Source: Marmoricola sp. URHB0036 (GTDB lineage: Bacteria > Actinomycetota > Actinomycetes > Propionibacteriales > Nocardioidaceae). From it: a DNA stretch of 64,000 nucleotides. Below the pieces are notes generated by a model. It was not told the DNA's origin. It did not search any database and was given only the letters and a program-made list of their open reading frames with translations. Shown piece after piece: positions 9,988 to 18,173 of the stretch. Position 1 is the stretch's first letter, and each line of letters starts with the position of its first letter. The DNA lies in assembly GCF_000426045.1 (NCBI RefSeq), contig NZ_AUEP01000009.1, forward strand, positions 124,001-188,000, in the 5' to 3' direction. The position numbers and the translations under genes were made by a program.

Positions 9988-10569
9988 ATGGACATGAAGC
10001 TCGAGGTGGTCACCATCCCCGTCTCGGACGTGGAGCGGGCGAAGGCGTTCTATCTGAAGCTCGGATGGAGGTTGGACGAGACGCCCGACTGGGTCGTCCA
10101 GTTCACCCCACCCGGTTCACAGTGCTCGATCCACTTCGGCCCGAACCGTACGTCGGCCCCACCGGGCTCCTCGGAGAACAACTACCTGATCGTGTCCGAC
10201 ATCGAGGCCACCCACGGCGACCTGGTCGAGCGAGGCATCGTCGTCAGCGAGGTCTTCCACCTCGGCGACGACGGTCCGGTGAGTGGGCCGGCTCCGGGGC
10301 ACGCGACGTACTCCTCGCTCGCCACCATCACGGATCCCGACGGCAACCGCTGGACGCTGCAGGAGGTCACCACCCGGCTGCCCGGTCGCGTCGAGGCCAC
10401 CGAGACCTCGTTCGGGTCGGCCAGCGACCTGGCCGGTGCCCTGCGCCGGGCCGCGGCGGCTCACGGGGAGCACGAGAAGCGAGAAGGCGGCGTGTTCGAC
10501 GAGCAGTGGCCCGACTGGTACGCCGAGTACATGGCGAGTGAGGCTGCCGGGACCGAGCTGCCGACCTGA
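9988..10569 (+). CDS. VOC-family (glyoxalase-like) protein
   Basis: 193 residues. One vicinal-oxygen-chelate domain occupies about 1-130: VTIPVSDVERAKAFYLKLGWRLDE, then SIHFGPN, the interstrand DIEATHGDLVERGI and the closing ITDPDGNRWTLQEV with the metal-site glutamate. A C-terminal extension (about 140-193) ends in a Trp/Tyr-rich segment (FDEQWPDWYAEYMASE) seen in some actinobacterial VOC proteins. The ATG at 9988 is chosen from homology. First gene of a four-gene operon (12-bp and 12-bp gaps, then 17 bp). Substrate unknown. Confidence 0.9.
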   Translation: MDMKLEVVTIPVSDVERAKAFYLKLGWRLDETPDWVVQFTPPGSQCSIHFGPNRTSAPPGSSENNYLIVSDIEATHGDLVERGIVVSEVFHLGDDGPVSGPAPGHATYSSLATITDPDGNRWTLQEVTTRLPGRVEATETSFGSASDLAGALRRAAAAHGEHEKREGGVFDEQWPDWYAEYMASEAAGTELPT

Positions 10570-10581
10570 GGACCGGACGTC

Positions 10582-11415
10582 ATGCCATGGGTCCCCGAGG
10601 TGTTCAGCGCACCGGTCCTGCAACAGATCCTCGATCGGCGCCGACGCGACGCCATGGTCGCGGTGCCGTACTTCGACGGGCTGCTGGCCGGCGAGCTCGA
10701 TGCCCTCATCGAGTCGTTCGCCGGTGAACCCGAGCTGCACGACCCCGTGCGGGGCCGGATCAGGGGCGTCGAGGCGTTCACGGCGTTCGTGGCCGAGACG
10801 CGGGCGTGGCTGGCCCGTGACCACGTCACGGTCGAGGACGTCGGCCACGTCATCCTCGACGAGGGCGGCTTCGAGGAGGTGGTGCTGCACGGGCAGGCCT
10901 CGACCGGCCCGGTCGACCTCCCAGTCGCCGTCGTCGCGGACCACACCTCCGACAACCGGCTCACCGAGCTCCGGGTCTACTCGAGCAACTGGCCGCTGAC
11001 CGGTCAGCACGTGATCCGCCCGCCACTGCTGCAGTCCGATCCGGAGCTGCGCCTGCCGGGCGTGGTGGGCGACTACCAGCAGGCCCTGGCGCGAGGAGAT
11101 GTCGAGGCCGTGGTCTCCGCGTTCAGCACGGGCGGGTACGCACGCGAGCCGGCAGGAGGTGCCCACCAGCACCGGGGAGCCGACGAGCTGCGCCGCTTCT
11201 ACGGGCAGCTGTTCGCCAACGACGGCGGCATCGTGATGGAGCACTGCGGGCTCGTCGACGACGGTCACACCTCGGCCCTGGAGTACAACACCGTCCGCTG
11301 GGGCCGCACCGAGCTCGCTCCGCAGGCGGGGGTCGCCATTCATGTCCGCGGCCGCCACGGCCTGGAGGCGGTGCGCATCTACGACGACGTCGATCCCCCG
11401 GTGACGTGGGCCTGA
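10582..11415 (+). CDS. tandem SnoaL-like (NTF2-fold) protein
   Basis: 277 residues in two NTF2/SnoaL-like halves. The first (about 25-145) reads YFDGLLAGELDALIESFAGEPELHDPV with a second half EVVLHGQAS; the second (about 155-270) reads VVGDYQQALARGDVEAVVSAF with GGAHQHRGADELRRFYGQLF. This cone fold serves cyclases, isomerases and binding proteins, so the activity is open. It lies between a VOC protein and an SDR, suggesting a small-molecule pathway. Duplication within one chain is seen directly; function is not. Confidence 0.8.
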   Translation: MPWVPEVFSAPVLQQILDRRRRDAMVAVPYFDGLLAGELDALIESFAGEPELHDPVRGRIRGVEAFTAFVAETRAWLARDHVTVEDVGHVILDEGGFEEVVLHGQASTGPVDLPVAVVADHTSDNRLTELRVYSSNWPLTGQHVIRPPLLQSDPELRLPGVVGDYQQALARGDVEAVVSAFSTGGYAREPAGGAHQHRGADELRRFYGQLFANDGGIVMEHCGLVDDGHTSALEYNTVRWGRTELAPQAGVAIHVRGRHGLEAVRIYDDVDPPVTWA

Positions 11416-11427
11416 GGAGGTAGCAAG

Positions 11428-12168
11428 ATGGAAACGGAACGCCGACCCGACCTGCTGGGCCAGACGGTGGTTGTCGTCGGAGGCAGTGCCGGTATCGGGT
11501 TCGAGACGGCTCGGCGGGCGAAGGCCGAGGGTGCGGACGTCGTCCTCACCGGACGCAACGAGGAGCGGCTCGAGAAGGCAGCGGCCACGCTGGGCGTGTC
11601 CCGTACCGCCATCTTCGACGCCAACGACTCGAGGGCCTTGCAGTCGTTCTTCGAGGAGCTGGACGGTCCCGTCGACCACGTGATGGTCACGGCCGGCGGT
11701 CCGTACTACTCCCGCCTCGCCGACATGGACTTCGACGAGGCGCGGCGCGCCCTCCAGGAGCACCCGATGCTGATGGTCGGGGTGGCGAAGCACGCCCGGG
11801 ACCTGATCCGTCCGGGAGGCGGGCTGGTGTTCATGGGTGGCACGGGCGCCCGCAATCCCGCCCGGGGTGTCGGCCTGATGTCGGCCATGACGGTGGCGCT
11901 CCCGGCGTTGACGGCCAGCCTCGCCCTCGAGATCGCACCGGTGCGCATCAACCTCGTCGCCGCCGGCTTCGTCGACACTCCCCTGTCGGCGTCCCTGCTG
12001 GGTGACGGGCTCGACCAGCGGCGCCAGGAGCTGCGTGAGACGCTGCCGATCAGGCGGGTGGTCACGCCGGAGGACGTCGCCGCGCTCGCCGTCCACCTGA
12101 TGACCAACACGGCGCTGACCGGTGCGACCTACGACATCGACGGTGGGCAGCAGCTGCTCCCCGCCTAG
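11428..12168 (+). CDS. short-chain dehydrogenase-like protein lacking YxxxK
   Basis: 246 residues with the SDR Rossmann fold: GGSAGIG at 18-24, acidic/NADP-type TGRNEERL near 41-48, AG at 89-90 and a C-terminal TGATYDIDGGQQL. Where classical SDRs carry the catalytic Tyr and Lys (YxxxK, followed by AL..LT.SLA.E.AP), this protein has MSAMT at 151-155. Both key residues are therefore replaced. The cofactor site looks intact, so it may bind NAD(P) without classical catalysis, or use another mechanism. GAGG precedes the ATG. Third gene of the operon. Confidence 0.88.
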   Translation: METERRPDLLGQTVVVVGGSAGIGFETARRAKAEGADVVLTGRNEERLEKAAATLGVSRTAIFDANDSRALQSFFEELDGPVDHVMVTAGGPYYSRLADMDFDEARRALQEHPMLMVGVAKHARDLIRPGGGLVFMGGTGARNPARGVGLMSAMTVALPALTASLALEIAPVRINLVAAGFVDTPLSASLLGDGLDQRRQELRETLPIRRVVTPEDVAALAVHLMTNTALTGATYDIDGGQQLLPA

Positions 12169-12185
12169 GGAGAGCAGGAGCTCTG

Positions 12186-13916
12186 ATGGCAACGCTGCTG
12201 GCGGTCAACGTCGGACTGCCTGCGGACGTGCCGTGGCGCGGACGCACTGTGCACACCGGGGTCTGGAAGCGACCGGTCGTCGGCGCGCGCATGGTCGGTC
12301 GTCTCAACATCGACGGAGACGGGCAGGGCGACCTCGCCGGCCACGGCGGAGAGCAGCGAGCCGTGCTGGTCTACCAGGTCGAGTCCTACCGGCACTGGCA
12401 GGAGTACTTCGGACGCGACGAGCTCGAGCACGGCTCCTTCGGGGAGAACTTCACCGTCGAGGGCCTCGCTGACGACGAGGTCTGCATCGGGGACCGGTAC
12501 CGCATCGGCGAGGCCGAGTTCGAGGTCACCCAGCCGCGCGTCACCTGCTTCCGCGTCGGGATGCGGATGGGAGAGCCTCAGCTGCCGTCGCTGCTGGTGG
12601 CCCACCACCGGCCGGGGTTCTACCTGCGCGTGATCACCGAGGGTCACGTCGCCGCCGGCGACGAGATCGTCCGGACGCAGCGCGGTCCGCACGCGTTGAG
12701 CGTGGCCGACGTGGACGCCCTGCTCTACCTGCCCGGGCACGACGCGGCCGCCCTGGAAGCCGCTCTCGACATCCCGGCCCTGAGCCCGGGCTGGCAGCAG
12801 TCGTTCCGCAGCATGCTCGAGAGCGAGGCAGGAGCTGCGGCGCCGGCCGGCGTCCCGGTGGCGCCACCACCCGCCTGGTCGGGGTTCCGTGCTCTCACGG
12901 TCACCGACATCGTCGACGAGACCCCGACCGTGAGGTCCTTCCGGCTCGCGGCCGACGAGCCGCTGCCGTCGTACGCCGCCGGCCAGTACGTCACCCTCCG
13001 CCTGCCGGGGGAACCGTCGCTGGTGCGCACCTACTCGCTGTCCGGCGACCCGGACGACGGCCGCTACCGCATCAGCGTGAAGCGCGAGTCGCACGGCGCA
13101 GGCAGTGCGCAGCTGCACGACCACGTGCAGCGCGGCGACCAGATCGAGGCCGCGGCCCCGCGCGGCGGCTTCGTGCTCGAGCCCGGGAGTACGCCGGTGC
13201 TGCTGATCTCGGCGGGCATCGGGCTGACGCCGGTGCTGGGCATGCTGCACCGGCTCGTCGACGAGCGTGCGACCCGCGAGGTGTGGTGGATCCACACCAC
13301 GCACGACGAGCACAGCCACGCGCTGGCCACCGAGGCCGCCGACCTGGTCAGCGAGCTGCCGGCGGCGCGCTCCCTCGTCTACTACACGACACCGGTCGAG
13401 CCTCTCGGGCCTGACTCTGCCGTGAAAGCCGGCCGGGTGACCGGAGAGGTGATCGCCGGCCTGGACCTCCCGGTCGACGCGACGGCGTACGTCTGCGGGC
13501 CCGAGGTGTTCATGGACGACGTCGTCGCCGCACTGGGGCGCGTCGGTCTCCAGCCTGCTCGCATCCACACCGAACGGTTCGGCTCGCGCGCGCGGATCAA
13601 CCCCGGCGTCGTCGAGACGGACGCACCCCCACCCCATCAGCCGCCTGGCCCTCCGGGCACCGGCCCGGCGATGACCTTCGCCCGCTCCGGGCTGACGACC
13701 TCGTGGTCGCCGAGCTATGCCTCCGTGCTGGAGCTGGCCGAGGCCTGCGACGTACCGACCCAGTGGTCGTGCCGCACCGGCGTCTGCCACACGTGCGTCA
13801 CCGCGGTGCTCTCCGGCGAGGCGTCGTACGACGTGCCGCCGCTCGAGCCGCCCGGCGACGGCGAGCTGCTCATCTGCTCGGCCCGACCGACCACCGACCT
13901 GGTGCTGGACCTCTAG
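12186..13916 (+). CDS. MOSC-flavodoxin reductase-[2Fe-2S] ferredoxin fusion
   Basis: 576 residues. A MOSC domain (about 1-175) shows GDLAGHGGEQRAVLVY, SFGENFTVEGL and the conserved cysteine C121 (PRVTCFRVG). A ferredoxin-NADP reductase-like module follows (about 235-450), with RTYSLSG for FAD and ISAGIGLTPVLGM for NAD(P). A plant-type ferredoxin closes the chain with C529, C534, C537 and C564. This order matches the YiiM/YcbX-like electron-transfer group, thought to act with molybdenum enzymes or as N-hydroxylated compound reductases; the partner is not evident here. AGGAG precedes the ATG. Last gene of the operon. Confidence 0.93.
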   Translation: MATLLAVNVGLPADVPWRGRTVHTGVWKRPVVGARMVGRLNIDGDGQGDLAGHGGEQRAVLVYQVESYRHWQEYFGRDELEHGSFGENFTVEGLADDEVCIGDRYRIGEAEFEVTQPRVTCFRVGMRMGEPQLPSLLVAHHRPGFYLRVITEGHVAAGDEIVRTQRGPHALSVADVDALLYLPGHDAAALEAALDIPALSPGWQQSFRSMLESEAGAAAPAGVPVAPPPAWSGFRALTVTDIVDETPTVRSFRLAADEPLPSYAAGQYVTLRLPGEPSLVRTYSLSGDPDDGRYRISVKRESHGAGSAQLHDHVQRGDQIEAAAPRGGFVLEPGSTPVLLISAGIGLTPVLGMLHRLVDERATREVWWIHTTHDEHSHALATEAADLVSELPAARSLVYYTTPVEPLGPDSAVKAGRVTGEVIAGLDLPVDATAYVCGPEVFMDDVVAALGRVGLQPARIHTERFGSRARINPGVVETDAPPPHQPPGPPGTGPAMTFARSGLTTSWSPSYASVLELAEACDVPTQWSCRTGVCHTCVTAVLSGEASYDVPPLEPPGDGELLICSARPTTDLVLDL

Positions 13917-14812
13917 GCGGGGTGAGGAGCCGCGAGTGCGTCGACGACCGCCTGCACCGCGGGCGAGTCGGCCATGCTGCGGCGGTGCACGGCGACGATG
14001 TTGCGGGTCGGGACGGGGTCGTGGGCACGGACAGCGACCAGGTCGTCGGTGAGGGCCTCGCGACCTAGGCGCGGGACGAGGGCGATGCCGAGGCCGGCTC
14101 GCACCAACGCCAGGTGTGACTGGAACTCCATGGACACGTGGGCGATCAGGGGCTGGCGGCCGGTGCCCTGGTACATCCGGGACAGCCACTCGCGACAGAT
14201 GGTGCCGGCGGGGGTGGCGATCCAGCTCTCGTCGACGAGGTCGTGCGGAGAGACCCGGGCACGACTCGCGAGCGGGTGGCTTGCGTGCACGATCACGTCG
14301 GCCACGTCGTCGGCCACTGCCGTGGTGACCAGGTGGTCGGGGATGACGAGGGACACGTCGCCCCAGCTGTGGGCGACGCCGACGTCGGCCTGGCCCGAGG
14401 ACACCAGGTCGATGGTGTCCCACGGCTCTCGCTCGGCGAGGGTCAGCGTCAGCTCGGGGTGGGCCGAGGCGAGCTCTCGGACGCGGGGGGCCACCAGACC
14501 CCGCATGGCGGTGGAGAACGCGGCCACGCGCAGGTGGCCGGCGACCGTGGCGGACTGGCGGTGCAGCCCGGACTCGATGCTCTCCAGGTCGGCGAGCAGC
14601 CGGTCGGCGGCGTCGACGAGGTGCCTGCCCTCGCGCGTGAGCATCACGCCCCGACCGACGCGCTCGAGCAGCACCACGTTGGTCTGTCGCTCGAGCCGCT
14701 TCACCTGTTGGGACACGGCGCTCGGGGTGAAGCCGAGGGCGTCCGCTGCTGCCACCACGGACCCGTGCGTGTCGACGGCCCGCAAAGCGGTCAGGGCACC
14801 CAGATCGATCAT
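13913..14812 (-). CDS. LysR-family transcriptional regulator
   Basis: 299 residues. N-terminal winged helix: LTALRAVDTHGSVVAAADALGFTPSAVSQQVKRLERQ, then a linker helix and the periplasmic-binding-like effector domain (about 90-299, starting VAGHLRVAAFSTAMRG). It is divergent from an EamA-type exporter 73 bp away, the usual arrangement for a LysR protein controlling a small-molecule efflux gene. Its ATG lies within a dyad (14811-14827), and TAGCAT sits 6 nt before it, so a leaderless, autoregulated mRNA is likely. It overlaps the reductase fusion gene tail to tail by 4 bp. Confidence 0.95.
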   Translation of the reverse strand: MIDLGALTALRAVDTHGSVVAAADALGFTPSAVSQQVKRLERQTNVVLLERVGRGVMLTREGRHLVDAADRLLADLESIESGLHRQSATVAGHLRVAAFSTAMRGLVAPRVRELASAHPELTLTLAEREPWDTIDLVSSGQADVGVAHSWGDVSLVIPDHLVTTAVADDVADVIVHASHPLASRARVSPHDLVDESWIATPAGTICREWLSRMYQGTGRQPLIAHVSMEFQSHLALVRAGLGIALVPRLGREALTDDLVAVRAHDPVPTRNIVAVHRRSMADSPAVQAVVDALAAPHPA

Positions 14813-14827
14813 GTAGGGATGCTACAT
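14811..14827. promoter_or_regulatory. LysR-type dyad at the lysR start
   Basis: ATGTAG (14811-14816), GGATG, CTACAT (14822-14827): a perfect 6-bp dyad between the divergent lysR and eamA genes. It covers the lysR start codon and -10 box, fitting autorepression. Confidence 0.55.
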
Positions 14828-14885
14828 GGATTGGCCCATCATCATTCGCTGGTGCTTCATCGTCGTACCCGTCAGTCTTGACTCC

Positions 14886-15878
14886 GTGAACAGGCGCGAC
14901 TCCCTGCTGGCCGCACTTGTGGCCACCGTCTGGGGCTTCAACTTCGTGGTCATCGACTGGGGGATGAAGGACGTCCCTCCGCTGCTGTTCGCCGCGATCC
15001 GGTTCACGCTCGTCGTCTTCCCGGCCGTCCTGCTGGTACGCCGACCGGCGGCCCGGTGGCGCACCGTCGCAGCGGTGGGAGCGTTCATGTCGCTCGGCCA
15101 GTTCGGGCTGCTCTACGTCTCGATGGACGCCGGCATGCCGCCCGGCCTGGCCGCCCTGGTGCTCCAGGCCCAGGTCATCTTCACCGTCGTCATCGCCGCC
15201 GGCGCGCTGCGCGAACGTCCGACGCGACCGCAGGCCGTGGGAGTCGCCCTCGGCTCGATCGGGCTCGTCGTCGTGGCCGTCGGGCGCGGCGGGCACGTCC
15301 CGCTCGGCGCCCTCGTGCTCTGCCTGCTCGCCGCCCTCTCGTGGGGGATCGGCAACGTGGTCTCGCGGGCCTCGGGTGTCACGGGCGGGCTGTCGCTGAC
15401 CGTCTGGTCGGCGGCCGTGGTGCCGGTCCCGTTGTTCGCGCTCTCGCTGGTGCTGGACGGACCCGCCACCGTTGGCACCGCGCTCGCCTCCCTCTCCTGG
15501 CAGGCGATCGTGTCCACGGCCTACACCGCGGGTCTCGCGTCGCTCGTCGGTTACGCGCTCTTCAACGGCCTGCTCAGCCGGAACCCGTCCTCCGCGGTGG
15601 TGCCGTGGGTGCTGCTGGCCCCGGTCGTCGCCATGGCCTCGGCCTGGGCGCTGCTGGGTCAGCGTCCGACGACCGGCGAGCTGGTGGGCGGCGCCGTGCT
15701 GGTCATCGGAGTGCTGGTCGCGATGCGCCGTTCGCGCGGCGCACCGTCACGGCAGGCCGCCGTGGGCGACCTCGACCTCGGTGGCGAGGATGCGCCCTTC
15801 CTTGGCGGCTCGCCGGTTGTGGGCCAGGAAGTCGGGGGCGCAGCACAGGAACAGGGTGCGGCCGTCCGGGCCACCTAG
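14886..15878 (+). CDS. EamA/DMT-family exporter
   Basis: About 330 residues with ten predicted membrane helices in two EamA repeats, opening SLLAALVATVWGFNFVVI and later LALSWGIGNVVSRA-like second-repeat signatures. DMT proteins of this type export amino acids or other metabolites. GTG at 14886 is preferred; an upstream ATG at 14826 adds an unlikely N-terminus. The hydrophobic core ends near residue 290 (VLVAMRRSRG). The last 43 or so residues are read from DNA antisense to the next gene, a tail gained by read-through. Divergent from lysR. Confidence 0.9.
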   Translation: MNRRDSLLAALVATVWGFNFVVIDWGMKDVPPLLFAAIRFTLVVFPAVLLVRRPAARWRTVAAVGAFMSLGQFGLLYVSMDAGMPPGLAALVLQAQVIFTVVIAAGALRERPTRPQAVGVALGSIGLVVVAVGRGGHVPLGALVLCLLAALSWGIGNVVSRASGVTGGLSLTVWSAAVVPVPLFALSLVLDGPATVGTALASLSWQAIVSTAYTAGLASLVGYALFNGLLSRNPSSAVVPWVLLAPVVAMASAWALLGQRPTTGELVGGAVLVIGVLVAMRRSRGAPSRQAAVGDLDLGGEDAPFLGGSPVVGQEVGGAAQEQGAAVRAT

Positions 15879-16637
15879 CATGCACGCGTAGGTGCCGGTG
15901 CCGGTGTCGACCTGGTCGACGATCTCCCCGCCCTCGCGCACCCGGATCGCGCGTTCGCCGTCGGCGTCCGCGATCCACATGAGCCCCTCGGCGTCGATGC
16001 AGCAGCCGTCGGGGGCGACGTCGAGCTGGGCAATGGCCTCGCCGACGTCCGTCGCGGTGGGTACGGCGCCGAACTCCGCCCACACCCGTCGGTTGGTCAA
16101 GGTGCCGTCCTCGGCGATGTCGAACGCGGTCGTCCGGTTGCCGAAGGTCTCGTCGACGATCAGGGTGCCGTCGAGGATGACGCTGCCGTTGGGGAAGTGG
16201 AGGTCCTCCGCGACCGTGGCGGTGGTGCCGTCCGGGTCGACCCGGGTCAGGGTGGCGGTGCTGAGCTCGGCGCCTCCCATCAGGTCGAAGCCGAAGTTGC
16301 CCAGCCAGGCCCGGCCCTCGGAGTCGACGACCATGTCGTTGGGGTCGCCGGTGACGAAGTCGGCCAGGTCGGCGTGCGTCACCAGGGAGCCGTCGGTCTC
16401 GCGGCGCAGCAGTCGGGTGTCGTGCTGGGAGACGATCAGCAGCCGCCCGTCGGGAAGCCAGCCCAGTCCGGACGGCTGGCCGGGCACCTCTGCCTCGCGG
16501 CGCAGGTCGCTCCCGTCGTACGCGACGGAGAGCACCTGCTGGAGGTAGAAGTCGGAGAAGTACAGCCGGTCGTCGTGCCAGCGTGGGCACTCCGAGAAGT
16601 GCAGGTCCTCGACGACGGTCCTCAGTTCGCGTGCCAT
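15747..16637 (-). CDS. SMP-30/gluconolactonase-like protein
   Basis: About 296 residues, a six-bladed beta-propeller of the SMP-30/gluconolaconase/LRE-like family. The metal-site residues are recognisable: the glutamate in FSECPRWHDDRLYFSD, the asparagine in GDPNDMVVD, the NGSVI segment and the C-terminal IADADGERAIRV aspartate. Likely a lactonase acting on sugar lactones; the exact substrate is unknown. The ATG at 16637 is preferred over a GTG at 16658 because TAGCGT lies 7 nt before it. Its 3' end overlaps the convergent eamA-like gene by 132 bp. Confidence 0.9.
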   Translation of the reverse strand: MARELRTVVEDLHFSECPRWHDDRLYFSDFYLQQVLSVAYDGSDLRREAEVPGQPSGLGWLPDGRLLIVSQHDTRLLRRETDGSLVTHADLADFVTGDPNDMVVDSEGRAWLGNFGFDLMGGAELSTATLTRVDPDGTTATVAEDLHFPNGSVILDGTLIVDETFGNRTTAFDIAEDGTLTNRRVWAEFGAVPTATDVGEAIAQLDVAPDGCCIDAEGLMWIADADGERAIRVREGGEIVDQVDTGTGTYACMLGGPDGRTLFLCCAPDFLAHNRRAAKEGRILATEVEVAHGGLP

Positions 16638-16722
16638 CTCCCGGACGCTACCTGCCACGGACCTGACGTGGCAGCGTCCTGTGGATGGGGCGGTGGACCC
16701 GGGCTACTGACGCAGGCTTCGC

Positions 16723-17976
16723 TCAGTAGCCGTAGCGCGCCATGCAGGCGTGGTACTGCGTAAGCTTGCCGCCGAGCAGGGCCGCCAGCGTCGAGACGCC
16801 GACCTCGGCCAGGCAGGTGGTGCTGGCCACCGCCTTGGTGAGGTGCTCGACCGGGTCAGGTGCCTGGGTGGCGCCACCCGAGCCGCTGCCCGAACCGCCG
16901 GTGCCGGTGATGTCGCCGACGGCGCCGCCGACGGCGTCGCCGAGGTTGGAGACCGCGTTGCCGCCGCCCCCGTCGGAACCGCCCGCTTGACCCGGGGTGC
17001 CCGGCAGGACACCGCCGCTGGAACCGGAGGAGCCGCTGCCCGAACCGGAGGCGCCGTTGGCAGCCTGCTGCTGCGCGAGCTTCTTCTGCTTGGCCTGGCG
17101 GACCTTGGCCTGGTGGTGGGCCTTGGTGATCGCGGTGGAGTAGGAGGAGGCCGAGGAGGAGTAGGACGCGCCGCCGTAGGTGCCCGAGGGGACCGCGGTG
17201 TAGTCACCGGAGGAGTAGGCCTCCATGATCCGCAGCACCAGGTTCACGTAGTCCTGGGAGTGGTTGTAGCGGAACACCGCTGCTTCCTGCCCGGAGCGGT
17301 TGGACAGGTTGTCCTTGCCGGAGCACAGGTAGACCGCGGTGCCCAACGCCGCGTCGTCCATGTCCTGGGGGTTGCGCTGGCCATCGCCATCGGCATCGAC
17401 CTTGACGACCTGCCAGGTCGAGGGGATGAACTGCATCGCACCCACGGCACGGTCATAGACGGGGTCCTTGTCGAGCTGGCCACCGTCGGTGTCGGCGATG
17501 GCGGCGGTGCCGTTCTTGCCGTTCAGCTCGATGCCGTAGATACCGGGCTTGGAGACCCCGTCCTGGGTCAGGGTGTTCCCGCCGTAACGGCCGTGGTCAG
17601 ACTCCACCCGCCCGATCGCCGCGATCAGCTCCCAGGGGATGTTGCAGGACTTGTCCGCGGAGTTGATGATCTGCGCACCCCGCTGGTAGGCCGCCAACGC
17701 CGGAGCCGGGATCCCGTTGGACGAAGCACCCGAGACCACCGAGTCAGCCGAACCCTGCGGCACCGCCGGAGCGATCTCACCCGGCACCGGCACACTGGCC
17801 GGCGCCTCGATCGCCTTCGCCGGCACCTTCGTGCCATCAGGCAGGGAGCTGTGCTTGGCGTCCGCACTGCTCGCGGCGGCACTCGAGCTGACCAGGCTGG
17901 CCGTCCAGGCGCCCGAGAGCAGCGCCAGTGGCAGGAGCACCATCGACTTCTGACGAGCACTCAGTCGGTGGGTCAT
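16723..17976 (-). CDS. secreted lytic transglycosylase (MltB-like)
   Basis: About 417 residues. A signal peptide (about 1-35, LLPLALLSGAWTASLVSSSAAA) precedes a Ser/Pro-rich linker. The SLT_2/MltB-type domain follows (about 105-265) with catalytic glutamate in IGRVESDHG, then VGAMQFIPSTWQ and a calcium-loop-like DADGDGQRNPQDMDD. The C-terminal third is a low-complexity Gly/Ser/Gln region ending in a two-cysteine segment (TCLAEVG, YHACMARYGY). It cleaves peptidoglycan outside the membrane during growth. The ATG at 17976 has AAAGGCAG upstream; longer starts add a non-signal N-terminus. Confidence 0.92.
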   Translation of the reverse strand: MTHRLSARQKSMVLLPLALLSGAWTASLVSSSAAASSADAKHSSLPDGTKVPAKAIEAPASVPVPGEIAPAVPQGSADSVVSGASSNGIPAPALAAYQRGAQIINSADKSCNIPWELIAAIGRVESDHGRYGGNTLTQDGVSKPGIYGIELNGKNGTAAIADTDGGQLDKDPVYDRAVGAMQFIPSTWQVVKVDADGDGQRNPQDMDDAALGTAVYLCSGKDNLSNRSGQEAAVFRYNHSQDYVNLVLRIMEAYSSGDYTAVPSGTYGGASYSSSASSYSTAITKAHHQAKVRQAKQKKLAQQQAANGASGSGSGSSGSSGGVLPGTPGQAGGSDGGGGNAVSNLGDAVGGAVGDITGTGGSGSGSGGATQAPDPVEHLTKAVASTTCLAEVGVSTLAALLGGKLTQYHACMARYGY

Positions 17977-18173
17977 CACTGCCTTTCGCTGCGGCGTACG
18001 CCGATGGGGGTAACCGTGTGAGGCTAGATCACGATCTGCACCAAATGCCCATGCTGTCTCAGTCCGCGGCGCGTGAGCCACGTCTCAACGGCGATGAGCG
18101 CTCCCTCACATCCGCGCCTCGGGGTGTCGAGTTGGATTCCCGCATTGTCGGTCCGACTGCCTATCGTGTCCCT

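Noticed and set aside
12165-15296. Open frame of over 1,000 codons on the minus strand
   Set aside because: It runs antisense to the MOSC fusion gene and the eamA-like gene and through lysR in another frame; composition is Arg/Pro/His-rich shadow.
18017-18037. CRP-like TGTGA...TCAC and an AGATC-AC-GATCT dyad upstream of the transglycosylase gene
   Set aside because: The CRP-type half-sites are 7 rather than 6 bp apart, and the dyad is short; neither is convincing without comparison. No ydaO-type riboswitch core was seen either.
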